From CAXMST01 sp038206985 (GTDB lineage: Bacteria; Actinomycetota; Thermoleophilia; Solirubrobacterales; 70-9), in contig JBBRAH010000003.1 in NCBI GenBank assembly GCA_038206985.1, positions 1-64,000 of the forward strand: a stretch of 64,000 bases of DNA, read 5' to 3'. The notes under the pieces are model-generated. The model was given only the letters and a program-made list of their open reading frames with translations. It was not told the origin of the DNA and did not search any database. Every line of letters starts with the position of its first letter. The stretch's first letter is position 1. Below, piece by piece: positions 19,284 to 28,876 of the stretch. The translations under genes were made by a program, and so were the position numbers.

Positions 19284-19655
19284 ATGAGCAGCTCCCAGCG
19301 TCTCCTCGCGGCCTTCTGGATCGCGGCCGGAATCAACCACTTCGTCAACCCGAAGATCTACGAGGCGATCATGCCCGACTACATCCCGGCCCATCGCGAG
19401 ATGGTCCTCTGGAGCGGTGTCGCCGAATTGATCGGCGGACTCGCAGTGATCCCGAAGGCCACCCGCAATCCATTCGCGCGCTGGTGGATCATCGGGGTGC
19501 TCGCCGCAGTCTTCCCGGCCAACGTACACATGGCGCTCAACCCCGATCGCTACCGCCAGGTCCCCCGGCCGGCGCTCTGGGCCCGTCTGCCGCTGCAGCT
19601 CCTCGCCGCCTGGTGGGCCTGGAAGGCCACCGCGGATACCCAGCCCTCGGCTTAG
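19284..19655 (+). CDS. DoxX-like membrane protein
   Basis: A 123-residue protein with four hydrophobic spans. It opens MSSSQRLLAAFWIAAGINHF, followed by VNPKIYEAIMPDYIP, a pattern (AGxxHFxxPxxYxxIxPxYI) typical of the DoxX-like family. Members are small membrane proteins, some tied to redox or thiosulfate metabolism, most uncharacterised. ATG 19284 was preferred over an upstream TTG at 19275. It converges on the lytic transglycosylase gene with a 4-base overlap of the 3' ends. Confidence 0.78.
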   Translation: MSSSQRLLAAFWIAAGINHFVNPKIYEAIMPDYIPAHREMVLWSGVAELIGGLAVIPKATRNPFARWWIIGVLAAVFPANVHMALNPDRYRQVPRPALWARLPLQLLAAWWAWKATADTQPSA

Positions 19656-20404
19656 AGGCCCAGTTCCTTGGCGTAGTTCTTGCGGTACTCGTCGCGCTTG
19701 GTGAGCACCTCGTCCACGTAGTCGCGCGTCTCGGGGAACTCGATGTCGTTGCGCTCCAGGTTGCTGCCCCCCCAGGCGTCGGCATTGCCGATCCCAGCGT
19801 TGTACGCCGCGAGAGCCGCCACCTCGTTGCCGTCGTAGAGATACAGCAGGTAGCGCAGAAAGTAGGACCCGTAGCGGATGTTGAGATCCGGATCGGCGAG
19901 GTCCTCGTACTCGAACGTCTGACCACCGGAGAGGCTCTCGATCGTGTCGGCGGTCTCCGGCGTGATCTGCATCAGGCCGCGGGCGCCGGCGGTCGATGTC
20001 TGGTCGCGGAAGCGCGACTCGGCGTAGATCACGGCCGCGAGCAGGGCAGGGTCGGTCTTCGGCAGGGGGATCTCACCCTCAGTGAGGGTCCTGGCGATGT
20101 CCTCGTCCGCCGCCTCCTCGCGGATCACGGCGTCGTACTGGAGCGGCAGGGTGATCTCGCGGATGGTCTCGCCGAAATCGATCCGCGTGACGGCCAGGAA
20201 GGTGGCGCCCGCGAGCAGCGTGGCCAGGATCAGCACGCCGGTACCTACCCGACCGCTGGTGCTGCGCGCCCGGGAGGCACGCCGCGCGGGCTTCCTGTGA
20301 CCGCGACCGGCGGCAGCCCTGGGCTTGCGTCTGGCAGCCGCCGTGCGCTTTGCGGGGGCGGCCCTTCCGCTGCTGCGCCGGTCAGTGGACCGACGCCCGC
20401 TCAC
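19652..20404 (-). CDS. Membrane-anchored soluble lytic transglycosylase (SLT domain)
   Basis: A 250-residue protein with an Arg/Ala-rich cytoplasmic head of about 50 residues, one membrane span (VGTGVLILATLLAGATFLAV) and an extracytoplasmic goose-lysozyme-like SLT domain. The catalytic Glu is in LLAAVIYAESRF, followed by GARGLMQITPETA and AALAAYNAGIGNADAW. It cleaves peptidoglycan to 1,6-anhydro-muropeptides. Its ATG overlaps the coaE stop by four bases, so it sits in the rpsA-coaE operon. Confidence 0.9.
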   Translation of the reverse strand: MSGRRSTDRRSSGRAAPAKRTAAARRKPRAAAGRGHRKPARRASRARSTSGRVGTGVLILATLLAGATFLAVTRIDFGETIREITLPLQYDAVIREEAADEDIARTLTEGEIPLPKTDPALLAAVIYAESRFRDQTSTAGARGLMQITPETADTIESLSGGQTFEYEDLADPDLNIRYGSYFLRYLLYLYDGNEVAALAAYNAGIGNADAWGGSNLERNDIEFPETRDYVDEVLTKRDEYRKNYAKELGL

Positions 20405-20997
20405 CCGCCTGCCGCCTTCTCCAGATCTCCGAAGATCGCCCCGACCGCCTCATCGAGTTCAGCCAGGCTGCCGTCGTTACGGATCACGTGCGTCGCGTGA
20501 TCGGCCTTCTCCTCCTGGCTCAGCTGGCGTGAATTGCGCCCCTCGAGCTCGCCGGTACCACGCTGCTCCGCACGCTCGGCGCGCAGCTCGTCGCCGGCGA
20601 TCACAGCAATCGTCGCGTCGAACATCGGGGCCATCTCACCCTCGAACAGAAGTGGGACTTCGATTACCGCCACTCCGAGATCATCCGGCAAGGACCGGCG
20701 CCACTCGATGATCCGCTCGCTGACGCGCGGATGGAGCACGGACTCGAGCCACTTCAGCTCCTCCGGCCGCCCGAAAACGAGCTCCGCGATCCGGCCGCGA
20801 TCGAGCTCGCCCCCGGGGGCCACCGCTTCTCCCCAGCGCTCGCGCAGGATCTCCTCAACCTCGTCGGACGCGAGCAGATCGTGGACGACCGCATCCGTGG
20901 AGAGCACCTCCGCCCCACGCTCGGCGAGCATGCCCAGAACCTCCGACTTACCGGCGGCGATTCCCCCGGTGAGCCCGATCAGCGAAGGACCGGGCAC
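20401..20997 (-). CDS. coaE: Dephospho-CoA kinase
   Basis: Catalyses the last step of coenzyme A synthesis, phosphorylating the 3'-hydroxyl of dephospho-CoA. GTG 20997 (encoding VPGPSLIGLTGGIAAGKSEV) is four bases after the rpsA stop and gives 198 residues, the usual length. A longer frame into rpsA is unlikely. The Walker A/P-loop (GLTGGIAAGKSE), the substrate-site STDAVVHDLL, VLHPRVSERI and IEVPLLFEG are all present. It lies between rpsA and the lytic transglycosylase gene with overlaps or minimal gaps. Confidence 0.95.
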   Translation of the reverse strand: MPGPSLIGLTGGIAAGKSEVLGMLAERGAEVLSTDAVVHDLLASDEVEEILRERWGEAVAPGGELDRGRIAELVFGRPEELKWLESVLHPRVSERIIEWRRSLPDDLGVAVIEVPLLFEGEMAPMFDATIAVIAGDELRAERAEQRGTGELEGRNSRQLSQEEKADHATHVIRNDGSLAELDEAVGAIFGDLEKAAGG

Positions 20998-21001
20998 CTG
21001 A

Positions 21002-22468
21002 TCAGGTGGCGTCGTCCTCCGAGGATCCGGCTTCGGCCGGCGCCTCGGGTGCCTCCTCTGCAAAGACCTCCTCGGAGAGGCCGAGCTCGGGCACGGCCTC
21101 GGCGGCGGGCGATGCCTCGGCCTCGGGTGCTGCCTCGGCCTCGGGTACCGGCTCTTCTTCTACCGGAGCGGGAGCTTCCTCCGCCACAGGGGCGGGCTCA
21201 GCGGACTCTTCGATCGGTGCGGGTGCGGCCTCGGCGGCCTCAGGCGCGGGCGTCTCGGCGGCCTCAGGCTCGGCGCCCTGGCCGGCCTCGGCAGCTGCAG
21301 CGGCGAATGCATCGCGAAGCGGCATGCCGCCCTCGCCGACGCGCTTGATCGAAAGGCTGATCCGACGACGCTCCTCGTCGATCTCGAGGATTTTGACGCG
21401 AACCTCCTCGCCCGGGGTGACGACCTCGCCCGGGGTCTCGACGTGATGTTCAGCGAGCTCGGAGATGTGGACGAGCCCCTCGACGCCGGGGACGATCTCG
21501 ACGAAAGCGCCGAATGCCACCACTTTGGTGACCTTGCCCGAAAGGGAGGAACCGGGACCGTAGGAGTTGAGCACCGTCTGCCACGGGTCCTCCTGGGTCT
21601 GCTTGAGGCCGAGCGAAATGCGCTGGCGGTCGCGATCGATGTCCAGCACCTTGACCTTGACGGTCTCGCCGATCGAGAGGACCTCGGAAGGATGGTTGAC
21701 GTGACTCCAGCTGATCTCGGAGATGTGGATCAGGCCGTCGATGCCCTCGAGGTCCACAAAGGCGCCGAAGTCGACGATGTTGGAGATCTGGCCCTCGACC
21801 ACCTGGCCGGGCTCCAGGCGCTCAAGAATCTGCTCGCGTTGATCCTTGCGCTCATCCTCGAGGATCGCGCGTCGGGAAAGGACGACGTTGTTGCGGGAGC
21901 GATTGAGCTCGATCACCTTGCACTCGAGCGTCTGGCCGGTGAACTCGTCGAGATTGTGGACGCGGCGGATGTCGACCAGCGAGGCCGGCAGGAAGCCGCG
22001 GACGCCGAGATCGAGGATCAGGCCGCCCTTGACGACCTCGATGACGGTGCCCTCGACCGGAACTCCGGATTCGTTCGCAGCCTCGATCTTGCGCCAGGCC
22101 TTCTCGAAGCGGGCGCGCTTCTTGGAGAGGATCAGACGGCCCTCGGCATCCTCCTTGGTGAGCACCAGAGCATCGACCTGCTCGCCGAGCGCGACCTCGT
22201 CGGCCGGATCGACGGAGCGGCGAATCGAGAGCTCATGGGAGGGAATGACGCCCTCGGACTTCCAGCCGATATCGACCAGAACCTCGTCCTTGTCGATGCG
22301 CACGACCGTGCCGCTGACGACCTCGCTCTCCTCGAAGTGCGTGATCGTCGCGTCGTAGTTGGGGAAGATCTCGCCGTTGAGCTCGAGCAGCAGCCCGTCG
22401 GACCCCTCGACGGGGGTCGCACCTTCAGGCGCCAAAAGGGCGCCACCGGCTGTGTCGGCAGCGGACAA
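21002..22468 (-). CDS. rpsA: 30S ribosomal protein S1
   Basis: A 488-residue S1 protein with four S1/OB RNA-binding repeats at roughly residues 48-120, 135-205, 220-292 and 305-378 (the third has NIVDFGAFVDLEGIDGLIHI). They are followed by an acidic Ala/Pro/Glu-rich tail of about 90 residues. The four-repeat form with a low-complexity tail is the actinobacterial type. It heads an operon with coaE and the transglycosylase gene. Confidence 0.95.
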   Translation of the reverse strand: MSAADTAGGALLAPEGATPVEGSDGLLLELNGEIFPNYDATITHFEESEVVSGTVVRIDKDEVLVDIGWKSEGVIPSHELSIRRSVDPADEVALGEQVDALVLTKEDAEGRLILSKKRARFEKAWRKIEAANESGVPVEGTVIEVVKGGLILDLGVRGFLPASLVDIRRVHNLDEFTGQTLECKVIELNRSRNNVVLSRRAILEDERKDQREQILERLEPGQVVEGQISNIVDFGAFVDLEGIDGLIHISEISWSHVNHPSEVLSIGETVKVKVLDIDRDRQRISLGLKQTQEDPWQTVLNSYGPGSSLSGKVTKVVAFGAFVEIVPGVEGLVHISELAEHHVETPGEVVTPGEEVRVKILEIDEERRRISLSIKRVGEGGMPLRDAFAAAAAEAGQGAEPEAAETPAPEAAEAAPAPIEESAEPAPVAEEAPAPVEEEPVPEAEAAPEAEASPAAEAVPELGLSEEVFAEEAPEAPAEAGSSEDDAT

Positions 22469-22527
22469 GGGCGGGAATCATAGGGATATGACTCAGCCTG
22501 CGTCAGCCGCAAGCTAACCTGCCCCCG

Positions 22528-23706
22528 ATGCCGGTTCGAAAGACCAAGCGCGGCGCCGAGCGTACACCGCTCGAGGGCAGCTGGGACGTGATCATCTGCG
22601 GCGCCAGTTTCGCCGGCTTGACCGTCGCCAGAGAGCTCGCCGGCAGCGGCGCCAGGGTGCTGATGGTGGACCGCTACGAGATCGGCGAACGCCAGACGTC
22701 GGCCTGCGGCGCGCCGACCGGGTGGCTGGAGGCGATGGGTTGCGCCGAGTCGATCCGCCAGACCTTCGACGAGCTCGACTTCCACACCCCGTACACGGAC
22801 ACGGTGATGCGGCTCCCGTGGTCCTTCTCCACCTTCGACTATCCGCACCTCTGCCGACTGCTCGCCGAGCAGGGAGAGGCGGAGTTCGAGACAGCCAAGG
22901 TCGAGGGCCTCGTGGGCGAGCGCCCGGCGCCCGGCCAGGCGATCGACCCGGGCCACGTCTTTGAAATCGAGACCGACCGCGGGATCGTCTCCGCGCCGCT
23001 GGTCGTCGATGCTCTCGGCTGGCGCCGGGTGCTGGGCGCCGACGGCTACCAGCCACCTGACGGCCCGTTCTCGAGGGGCCTGGAGGTCCACCCCGGCGGC
23101 AAGAACGACCGCATGGAGCTGTGGATCGAGCGTGGCGTCGTCCCGGCCGGCTACGGCTGGAGCTTTCCCGCCGAGGACGAGCTACGCGTCGGCGTCGGCA
23201 GCTTCGACCCCGGCTTCCACGTCAAGCAGCCCACCGTGGAGCTGGCTGAGCGCCTCGAGCTGCCGCCCGAGGGCTATCAGGGCAACTGGATCCCGCACCG
23301 GTTGCGCGAGGGAACTGAGAGCGGCATCTTCTTCTGCGGCGACTCGGCCGGGCACTGCCTGCCGCTCACCGCCGAGGGCATCCGCACCGCGTTCTACTTC
23401 TCGATCGCGGTCGGGCGTGAGATCCGCGCCGTCGTCGAGGGCCGATCCGACCGCGATTCGGCGCTCCATAACTACGCCGAATTCAACGCTCGGCACCGCT
23501 GGCACTTCGAGTGGATGCTACGGGTCCAAAAGCTGATCCCACGGGTGCCGCCCAGGGCGCTTGCCCCCGCGCTCCGCGCACTGAGCAGCGACGCCTTCGT
23601 GCGCTGGTCCTTCAACCGTTACCTCAACATCGCCCACCCGTCGTATGCGCGTCCTATTGGGGGGCACCAGCGAACGGAGCCGGCACTGGCCCCGGCCAGG
23701 AGCTAG
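22528..23706 (+). CDS. FAD-dependent oxidoreductase of the geranylgeranyl-reductase type
   Basis: A 392-residue flavoprotein. The FAD-binding N-terminus is DVIICGASFAGLTVARELAG followed by VLMVDRYEIG, and the second FAD motif is GIFFCGDSAGHCLPLTAEGI. ACGAPTGWLEAMG matches the Cys-containing motif of geranylgeranyl-reductase-like proteins. Members reduce isoprenoid chains or hydroxylate aromatic substrates; the exact reaction cannot be told. It is transcribed divergently from rpsA across a 59-base gap and converges on the first molybdenum hydroxylase gene with a 4-base overlap. Confidence 0.8.
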   Translation: MPVRKTKRGAERTPLEGSWDVIICGASFAGLTVARELAGSGARVLMVDRYEIGERQTSACGAPTGWLEAMGCAESIRQTFDELDFHTPYTDTVMRLPWSFSTFDYPHLCRLLAEQGEAEFETAKVEGLVGERPAPGQAIDPGHVFEIETDRGIVSAPLVVDALGWRRVLGADGYQPPDGPFSRGLEVHPGGKNDRMELWIERGVVPAGYGWSFPAEDELRVGVGSFDPGFHVKQPTVELAERLELPPEGYQGNWIPHRLREGTESGIFFCGDSAGHCLPLTAEGIRTAFYFSIAVGREIRAVVEGRSDRDSALHNYAEFNARHRWHFEWMLRVQKLIPRVPPRALAPALRALSSDAFVRWSFNRYLNIAHPSYARPIGGHQRTEPALAPARS

Positions 23707-25994
23707 CCGGAGTCACACGCTCGCGAGGCGGCGCGGATCTGCTCGGGGGTCACCGGAAAGTGGTTGAACTCGACCCCCAGGGCGTCTCCGAGCGCATTCG
23801 CGATCGCCGGCGCCGGCGCGATCGTGCCGCCTTCGCCGACGCCCTTGACGCCGCTCTCGTTGATCGGCGAGGGAACCTCGAGATGGAAGAGCTCGAAAGC
23901 CGGCACATCGGTCGCAGTCGGCACGAGATAGTCCATCAGGGAAGCCGTACGGAGCTGTCCGTCCTCGTCGTAGTGGTGCTCCTCCAGCAGGGCGCCACCG
24001 ACGCCCTGCGCCGTGGCACCGTGTACCTGGCCCTCGACGACGAGCGGATTGATGATCCGCCCGCAGTCCTCAACGATCACGTAGCGCTCGATCTCCACCC
24101 CCCCGGTCTCGGTGTCAACGCTGAGTAGGCAGGCGTGAGTGGCGTAGGGATAGACCGTCTGGGGCGGGTCGAAGGTCGAGCTCAGCCGGTATCGCTCCGG
24201 GTTCCCGGCCACCAGCTGCCCGACCTCGATCGTAACCCCCGGTGAGCCGGCCACGCCGATCAGCCCATCGGGCAGGATCTGGAGGTCGCCCGCCGCCGCC
24301 TCGAGCTCCCGGGCGGCGTCCTCGATCAGCCGCTCCCGCAGGGAGGCGCAGGCATCTCGGACCGCGCCCCCGGCCGAGGCTGCGCTGCGCGACGCAAAGC
24401 TACCCGTACCGGTCAGCTCGGCGGCGCCCGTGTCGCTGTACTCGACCTTGATTCGCTCGGGCTCGAGCCCCAGGGACTCCGCGGCGAGCTGAGCCATTGT
24501 CGTCGCCGTCCCCTGGCCGATCGCCGGCGTGGTGGTCCAAAGGCGCGCCGTGCCGTCCTCGGCAAGCTCGACATGGGCCGAGTCGAACCCCTCGATCCCA
24601 GACATGCCGCGCCCCTTGAATACTGCGGAGTTCATTCCGGTCGGCTCGACGTAGCAGGCCAGCCCGAGCCCGAGCGTTTGACCCTTGCCGGCCGCCGCCC
24701 GGCGCGCCTCCGGGAACCCCGCATAGTCGATCTGATCGAGCGCGAGCTCGAGCGCCGCGCCGTAGTCACCGCTGTCGTAGGGTTGCTTGGCAGCCGAGAC
24801 CCAGGGGAACTCCTCCTTGCGGATCAGGTTCCTGCGCCGGACATCCGCCGGATCGAGTCCCGCCTCGCGAGCAAGCACTTCGATGATGCGCTCGTGGGCG
24901 AAGGCGGCGATCACGAAGCCGACGCCGCGGTAGGCGCCCTGTGGCGAGGTGTTCGTGATCGCGGTCCGGGCGCGGACCCGGAAGTTGCGCAGCCGGTAGG
25001 GCCCCGGCAGCATCCCGGATGTGGTCATCGCCTCCAGGGCCACTCCGTGGGGGTAGGCGCCGTAGGCGCCCTGGTCGCAGATCATGTCGACCTCCAGGGC
25101 CAGCAGCTCCCCCTCGGCGCTCATCGCCGCCTTGACCTTCAGCTCCTGCTTGCGCGCCTGGGTAGCCGCAGCGAGATGCTCGGCCCGATCCTCCACCCAC
25201 CTGACGGGCCGGCCGAGCCGCATGGCCAACGCGGCGACCGCGATCTCCTCCGGATAGACGTGCGCCTTGACCCCGAAGCCGCCGCCCACCTCAGGCGTGA
25301 TCACCCGGACCAGAGACGGGTCGAGCCCGAGGATCTCGCTGGTCACCTGCCGGACCTTATGCGGAGACTGCGTCGAGGACCAGATCTTGACCCCGTCGCC
25401 CTCGGGAACCGCAAGGATCGCTCGGGTCTCGATCGGCATCGCCGAGTGGCGCGGGGTGTGCAATGTTCGCTCGGCGACCAGGTCCGCTGACTCGAACACC
25501 GCGTCGACCTCACCCTCGTCGCGTGCCGTGTCGACGACCAGGTTGGAGCTTCCTGTGTGGATCTCCAGCGCGTCCTGTTCGATCGCGCGCCAGGGATCGG
25601 TGAGCGCTTCCAGCGCCTCGATCTCAGGAAAGGCGAGCTCGATCGCGTCCTCGGCCGTGTAGCGGTCGTCGGCGACGATCACCGCGATCGGTTCGCCCGC
25701 GAAACGGACCGTGCCGGTCGCCAGTACGGGCTGGGCCGGCGGCGCGACGTCTGCGCTGGTGTTGGGCGGCACCAGCGGGGGAAGGTCCAGGTCCTCGGCC
25801 GTGAACACGCCTTCGACGCCGGCCATCCCGTGCAGCTCCGAGACGCCGGGGTCGAGCAGTCGGCCGTGGGCAACCGGGCTGCGCAGGAACGCGGCCTCGA
25901 GCGCGTCCGCGGCGGCGATATCGTCGACGAAGCTGCCAGCTCCGGTCAGCAGGGGGCGATCCTCGACCCGCAGCATTCGCCGGCCAATTGCCAT
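23703..25994 (-). CDS. Xanthine dehydrogenase-family molybdenum subunit #1
   Basis: A 763-residue large subunit. It has the a/b-hammerhead domain at residues 1-120 and molybdopterin-binding domains from about 130 on. Key motifs are VGGGFGVKAHVYPEE (about 237), the active-site loop GAYRGVGF (about 354) and the catalytic Glu in GVKGVGEGG near the C-terminus. The loop is not AYxCSFR, so this is not form I CO dehydrogenase. It has no small or FAD subunit beside it and must borrow them, most likely from the operon upstream (31650-33097). It stands alone behind its own copy of the island operator (26053-26059). Confidence 0.9.
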   Translation of the reverse strand: MAIGRRMLRVEDRPLLTGAGSFVDDIAAADALEAAFLRSPVAHGRLLDPGVSELHGMAGVEGVFTAEDLDLPPLVPPNTSADVAPPAQPVLATGTVRFAGEPIAVIVADDRYTAEDAIELAFPEIEALEALTDPWRAIEQDALEIHTGSSNLVVDTARDEGEVDAVFESADLVAERTLHTPRHSAMPIETRAILAVPEGDGVKIWSSTQSPHKVRQVTSEILGLDPSLVRVITPEVGGGFGVKAHVYPEEIAVAALAMRLGRPVRWVEDRAEHLAAATQARKQELKVKAAMSAEGELLALEVDMICDQGAYGAYPHGVALEAMTTSGMLPGPYRLRNFRVRARTAITNTSPQGAYRGVGFVIAAFAHERIIEVLAREAGLDPADVRRRNLIRKEEFPWVSAAKQPYDSGDYGAALELALDQIDYAGFPEARRAAAGKGQTLGLGLACYVEPTGMNSAVFKGRGMSGIEGFDSAHVELAEDGTARLWTTTPAIGQGTATTMAQLAAESLGLEPERIKVEYSDTGAAELTGTGSFASRSAASAGGAVRDACASLRERLIEDAARELEAAAGDLQILPDGLIGVAGSPGVTIEVGQLVAGNPERYRLSSTFDPPQTVYPYATHACLLSVDTETGGVEIERYVIVEDCGRIINPLVVEGQVHGATAQGVGGALLEEHHYDEDGQLRTASLMDYLVPTATDVPAFELFHLEVPSPINESGVKGVGEGGTIAPAPAIANALGDALGVEFNHFPVTPEQIRAASRACDSG

Positions 25995-26052
25995 CAGCCG
26001 CGAAGCCCCGTGCTCAGGTCCGCGCAGTCTCTTCCCTGAGAGGTCACCATTG

Positions 26053-26059
26053 GTAGTAC
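26053..26059. promoter_or_regulatory. Island operator, copy a (before Mo subunit #1)
   Basis: Core GTAGTAC in context CCATTGGTAGTACTTTAG, 58 bases upstream of ATG 25994 and inside the 75-base gap after the MFS gene. It shares core and flank with the other seven copies in the island. Confidence 0.6.
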
Positions 26060-26069
26060 TTTAGACGAC

Positions 26070-27329
26070 CTAGGTGCGCTCCAGCGAGGGCTTCGGCGCC
26101 AGCATCACCAGGAAACCGGCGGCGACCCCAAACAGGCCGAGCAGCGCCATCGGCGCCTCGAGGCCGCCGAGGACATCCCGGAGGGCACCGATCAGCACCG
26201 GTCCGAGGCCGGCTATCAGGTACCCCAGGCCGAGCATCCATGCGGTGAGCTGACCCACCCGGACCGGCTCGCGATGGAGATCGAGGGGAAACGCCAGCAG
26301 CAGCGGCAGCGTGGCCCCGGAACCCAGCCCGAACATCGACAGCCACAGCCAGGCGGCCTCGGTGGTAGCCACCCCGACGCCGACCAGCCCGAGGCCCATC
26401 ACGATCGCGACCGCCGCGATCCACGGCCGCCGGTCACGGCCGTCCGTCAGCGGCGGGAAGATCAGAGACGAGATGATGGTTCCGACCCCGATCGAAGACG
26501 TTGTCCACGCCGCCATACCCGGCGACCAGCCCGCCTCCTCGTAGATGGTGGGGCCCCAGCTCACCATTCCTGCGAAGCACATCGACTGCAGCCCGAATAC
26601 CACTCCGAGGAGCACTGCGGTCCGGCCGGGAAGGCGGCCGCGAATGCTCCGCGCCGCAACCACGGTGATCTCCCCGGGAAGGCCTCGGGATGCGGGGGTA
26701 ACCCGGGCACCGGGACGGGCGGATCCCGAGTCCGCGCCAAGCCAGAGCATGGCCGCCGCCAGCGCCGGGATCGCGGTTACCAGGAAGGCCGGTCGCCAGC
26801 CGCCGAGCCCCTCCACCAGCGGCACAAGGCCGAACCCGACGGCGGCGATCCCGATCGAGAGCGAGGCCACGTAGGCGCCGGTCACGGCCCCGGCCCTCGC
26901 GGGAAAGCGCTCCTTGACCACCACCGGCAGGGTGACGCCAATCAGCGCGACCCCGAGGCCGATGGGAACCGTGCAGGCGAGCAACAGCCAGGGCTGCTCC
27001 GCGCCCGCCCGGGCGGCTGAGCCAGCCGCGATCAGGGTCAGCGCGAGGATCACGACAGTGGCGCTGCCCCAGCGCCGGACCAGGGGCGGGCCAAGGAACG
27101 CGAAAAGCCCCATGCAGGCGAACGGAATCATCGTCAGGACCCCCGCGAGTGCACTGGACATCCCGATATCGAGCCGGATGCTTTCGATCGCGGGACCGAC
27201 GACGGAGATCCCGATCCGCAGATTGAACGCCGCCGCAAGGATCGCCACCAGCACCCGGGCGTCGCTGAGCCGCCCAAGCCGCTCGCCCGGGTGGACGTGC
27301 CCGGCCGGATGTGGTCCCGATCCTCCCAC
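26070..27329 (-). CDS. MFS transporter, CynX/NimT-like, first copy
   Basis: A 419-residue carrier with twelve hydrophobic spans. Its N-terminal pattern (VLVAILAAAFNLRIGISVVG, then PAIESIRLDIGMSSALAGVL) is that of CynX/NimT-type permeases for cyanate, nitroimidazole-like or other small anions. GTG 27329 overlaps the amidohydrolase stop by one base (TAGTG). It is the last gene of a long catabolic operon and so likely imports the substrate or exports an intermediate. A second carrier of the same type lies at 48929-50095. Confidence 0.85.
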   Translation of the reverse strand: MGGSGPHPAGHVHPGERLGRLSDARVLVAILAAAFNLRIGISVVGPAIESIRLDIGMSSALAGVLTMIPFACMGLFAFLGPPLVRRWGSATVVILALTLIAAGSAARAGAEQPWLLLACTVPIGLGVALIGVTLPVVVKERFPARAGAVTGAYVASLSIGIAAVGFGLVPLVEGLGGWRPAFLVTAIPALAAAMLWLGADSGSARPGARVTPASRGLPGEITVVAARSIRGRLPGRTAVLLGVVFGLQSMCFAGMVSWGPTIYEEAGWSPGMAAWTTSSIGVGTIISSLIFPPLTDGRDRRPWIAAVAIVMGLGLVGVGVATTEAAWLWLSMFGLGSGATLPLLLAFPLDLHREPVRVGQLTAWMLGLGYLIAGLGPVLIGALRDVLGGLEAPMALLGLFGVAAGFLVMLAPKPSLERT

Positions 27330-28819
27330 TAAGAGGGCGCGTATGCGTTGACTCCGAGTTCGCCGGCCTCGGCGCGCCGGAAGACGGCCTCGACGAGCGC
27401 TTCGATTCTCGCCGGACCCTCGCCGGCGACGAGATACGGCATCTCTGCCGACGCGGCCTCCCGGGCGAGTTCCAGCATCCTGCCCTCGTCCACGCGGGTC
27501 AGCTCACCGTCATCGACGGTCACACGGCCCTCGACCAGGACCGCGCGGATGTCCCGGGCCGAGGCCCCGTAGACCAACTGACGCACCGGGTCGTGGACGG
27601 GGGTGAAGGCGATGCCGTCCCCGCGGACGATCAGCAGATCCGCCCGCGCCCCCGGCTCCACACGCCCCAGGTGGTCGCCGTGCCCCGTACAGATGCTCGC
27701 CTCCGCGGTGACCATCGAGAGGGCCTCGTCGGCCGTGGTCCAGTCGCTGTGATGCTCGCCCTTGACCTTGTGCAGGAGCGCGGCGACCCGGGCCAGCTCG
27801 AGCGCGTCCAGGGTCTCGTTGCAACCCCGCCCATCGGTCCCAAGCCCGATCCGCAGGCCTGCCCGCCGCATCGCGGGGATCCGCGCGATTCCGTCTCCGA
27901 GCCGGAGATTGCTGAAGGGGCAGTGCACGGCATTCGTCCGCGTCCGCGCCATTGTCGCGATGTCCCGGTCGTTGAGCCAGACGGTGTGGACCAGGGAGGC
28001 ATGCTCCCCGAGCAGGCCCTGCTCGTCGAGCAGGTCCACGAAGGTGCGCCCGCCATGCCACTGCCTTGCAGTCCAGGCCTGGGTCTTGGTCTCCAGCACG
28101 TGGGTCTGCCAGACGAGTTCGCGGGAGCGCGCGAATTCCAGAGTCTCCTTCATCAGCCCGTCCGTGCACCGCTGCGGAGCCGAGGGGCCAAAGCCGATCC
28201 CGATCATGCCGTCCGGCTCGTGCCATCTCTCGACCGCGGCCCTGCCGACCTCCATGATCCGATCGAGGTCCATCGGCTTGGCCTCCTCGGGCCACGCCTC
28301 GCGCTCCTCGTCAGACAGCGGCAGCGAATCAGCGAATGTCCGGTCGGCGACGCCGAGCAGGATGGTCGCGCGCATCCCCGCGTCGCGATAGGCCTCGACG
28401 ACCGGCTCCAGGGTCTGGAGGCTGATCTCGGGAGCCTCGAAGACGAAGTCGACCACCGACGTGGTTCCACCGCGGAGCATCTGCATCGCGCCCAGCATCG
28501 TCCGCGCGTAGATCGTCTCCGGATCGGGGGGCTGCTGCCTCGTCACCTGATGGGAGTGCGCGAACCAGATGTCGAGCGGGAGGTTCTCGTAGAGCCCCGG
28601 GTTGAAGTTCTCCGCGGAGTGGTAGTGGGAGTTGATCAGACCGGGCACGACGTACTCGCCCGCCGCATCGATCTCGGTCGCTCCCTGAGGCGGCTCGATC
28701 GCCCCGACCGCATCGATCACGCCGCCGCGAATGAGGACGTCTGCCGGCCGCGGCTTCCGACCGGGCTCCAGCACCTGTCCGCCCGTGATCGCGACTATCG
28801 AGCTCTTCCCTGGTGTCAT
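27329..28819 (-). CDS. Amidohydrolase (cytosine deaminase/AtzB-TrzN/SsnA-like)
   Basis: A 496-residue metal-dependent hydrolase. ATG 28819 has a good GGAGG five bases away. It shows the metal-binding NSHYHSAENF near residue 65, a His in VWQTHVLETKT, SLVHTVWLND and the metal Asp in GLGTDGRGCNETLD. An N-terminal and C-terminal composite beta domain surrounds the TIM barrel. This is the mononuclear-metal subgroup that removes amino or other leaving groups from N-heterocycles. The context suggests hydrolytic deamination of a hydroxylated ring; the substrate is not predictable. Confidence 0.87.
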   Translation of the reverse strand: MTPGKSSIVAITGGQVLEPGRKPRPADVLIRGGVIDAVGAIEPPQGATEIDAAGEYVVPGLINSHYHSAENFNPGLYENLPLDIWFAHSHQVTRQQPPDPETIYARTMLGAMQMLRGGTTSVVDFVFEAPEISLQTLEPVVEAYRDAGMRATILLGVADRTFADSLPLSDEEREAWPEEAKPMDLDRIMEVGRAAVERWHEPDGMIGIGFGPSAPQRCTDGLMKETLEFARSRELVWQTHVLETKTQAWTARQWHGGRTFVDLLDEQGLLGEHASLVHTVWLNDRDIATMARTRTNAVHCPFSNLRLGDGIARIPAMRRAGLRIGLGTDGRGCNETLDALELARVAALLHKVKGEHHSDWTTADEALSMVTAEASICTGHGDHLGRVEPGARADLLIVRGDGIAFTPVHDPVRQLVYGASARDIRAVLVEGRVTVDDGELTRVDEGRMLELAREAASAEMPYLVAGEGPARIEALVEAVFRRAEAGELGVNAYAPS

Positions 28820-28876
28820 GGGTCCCTCCGGTTGATGGATCAATGCAGGCTCGTGCGTGCAGCCGGGCGGCGTCGC

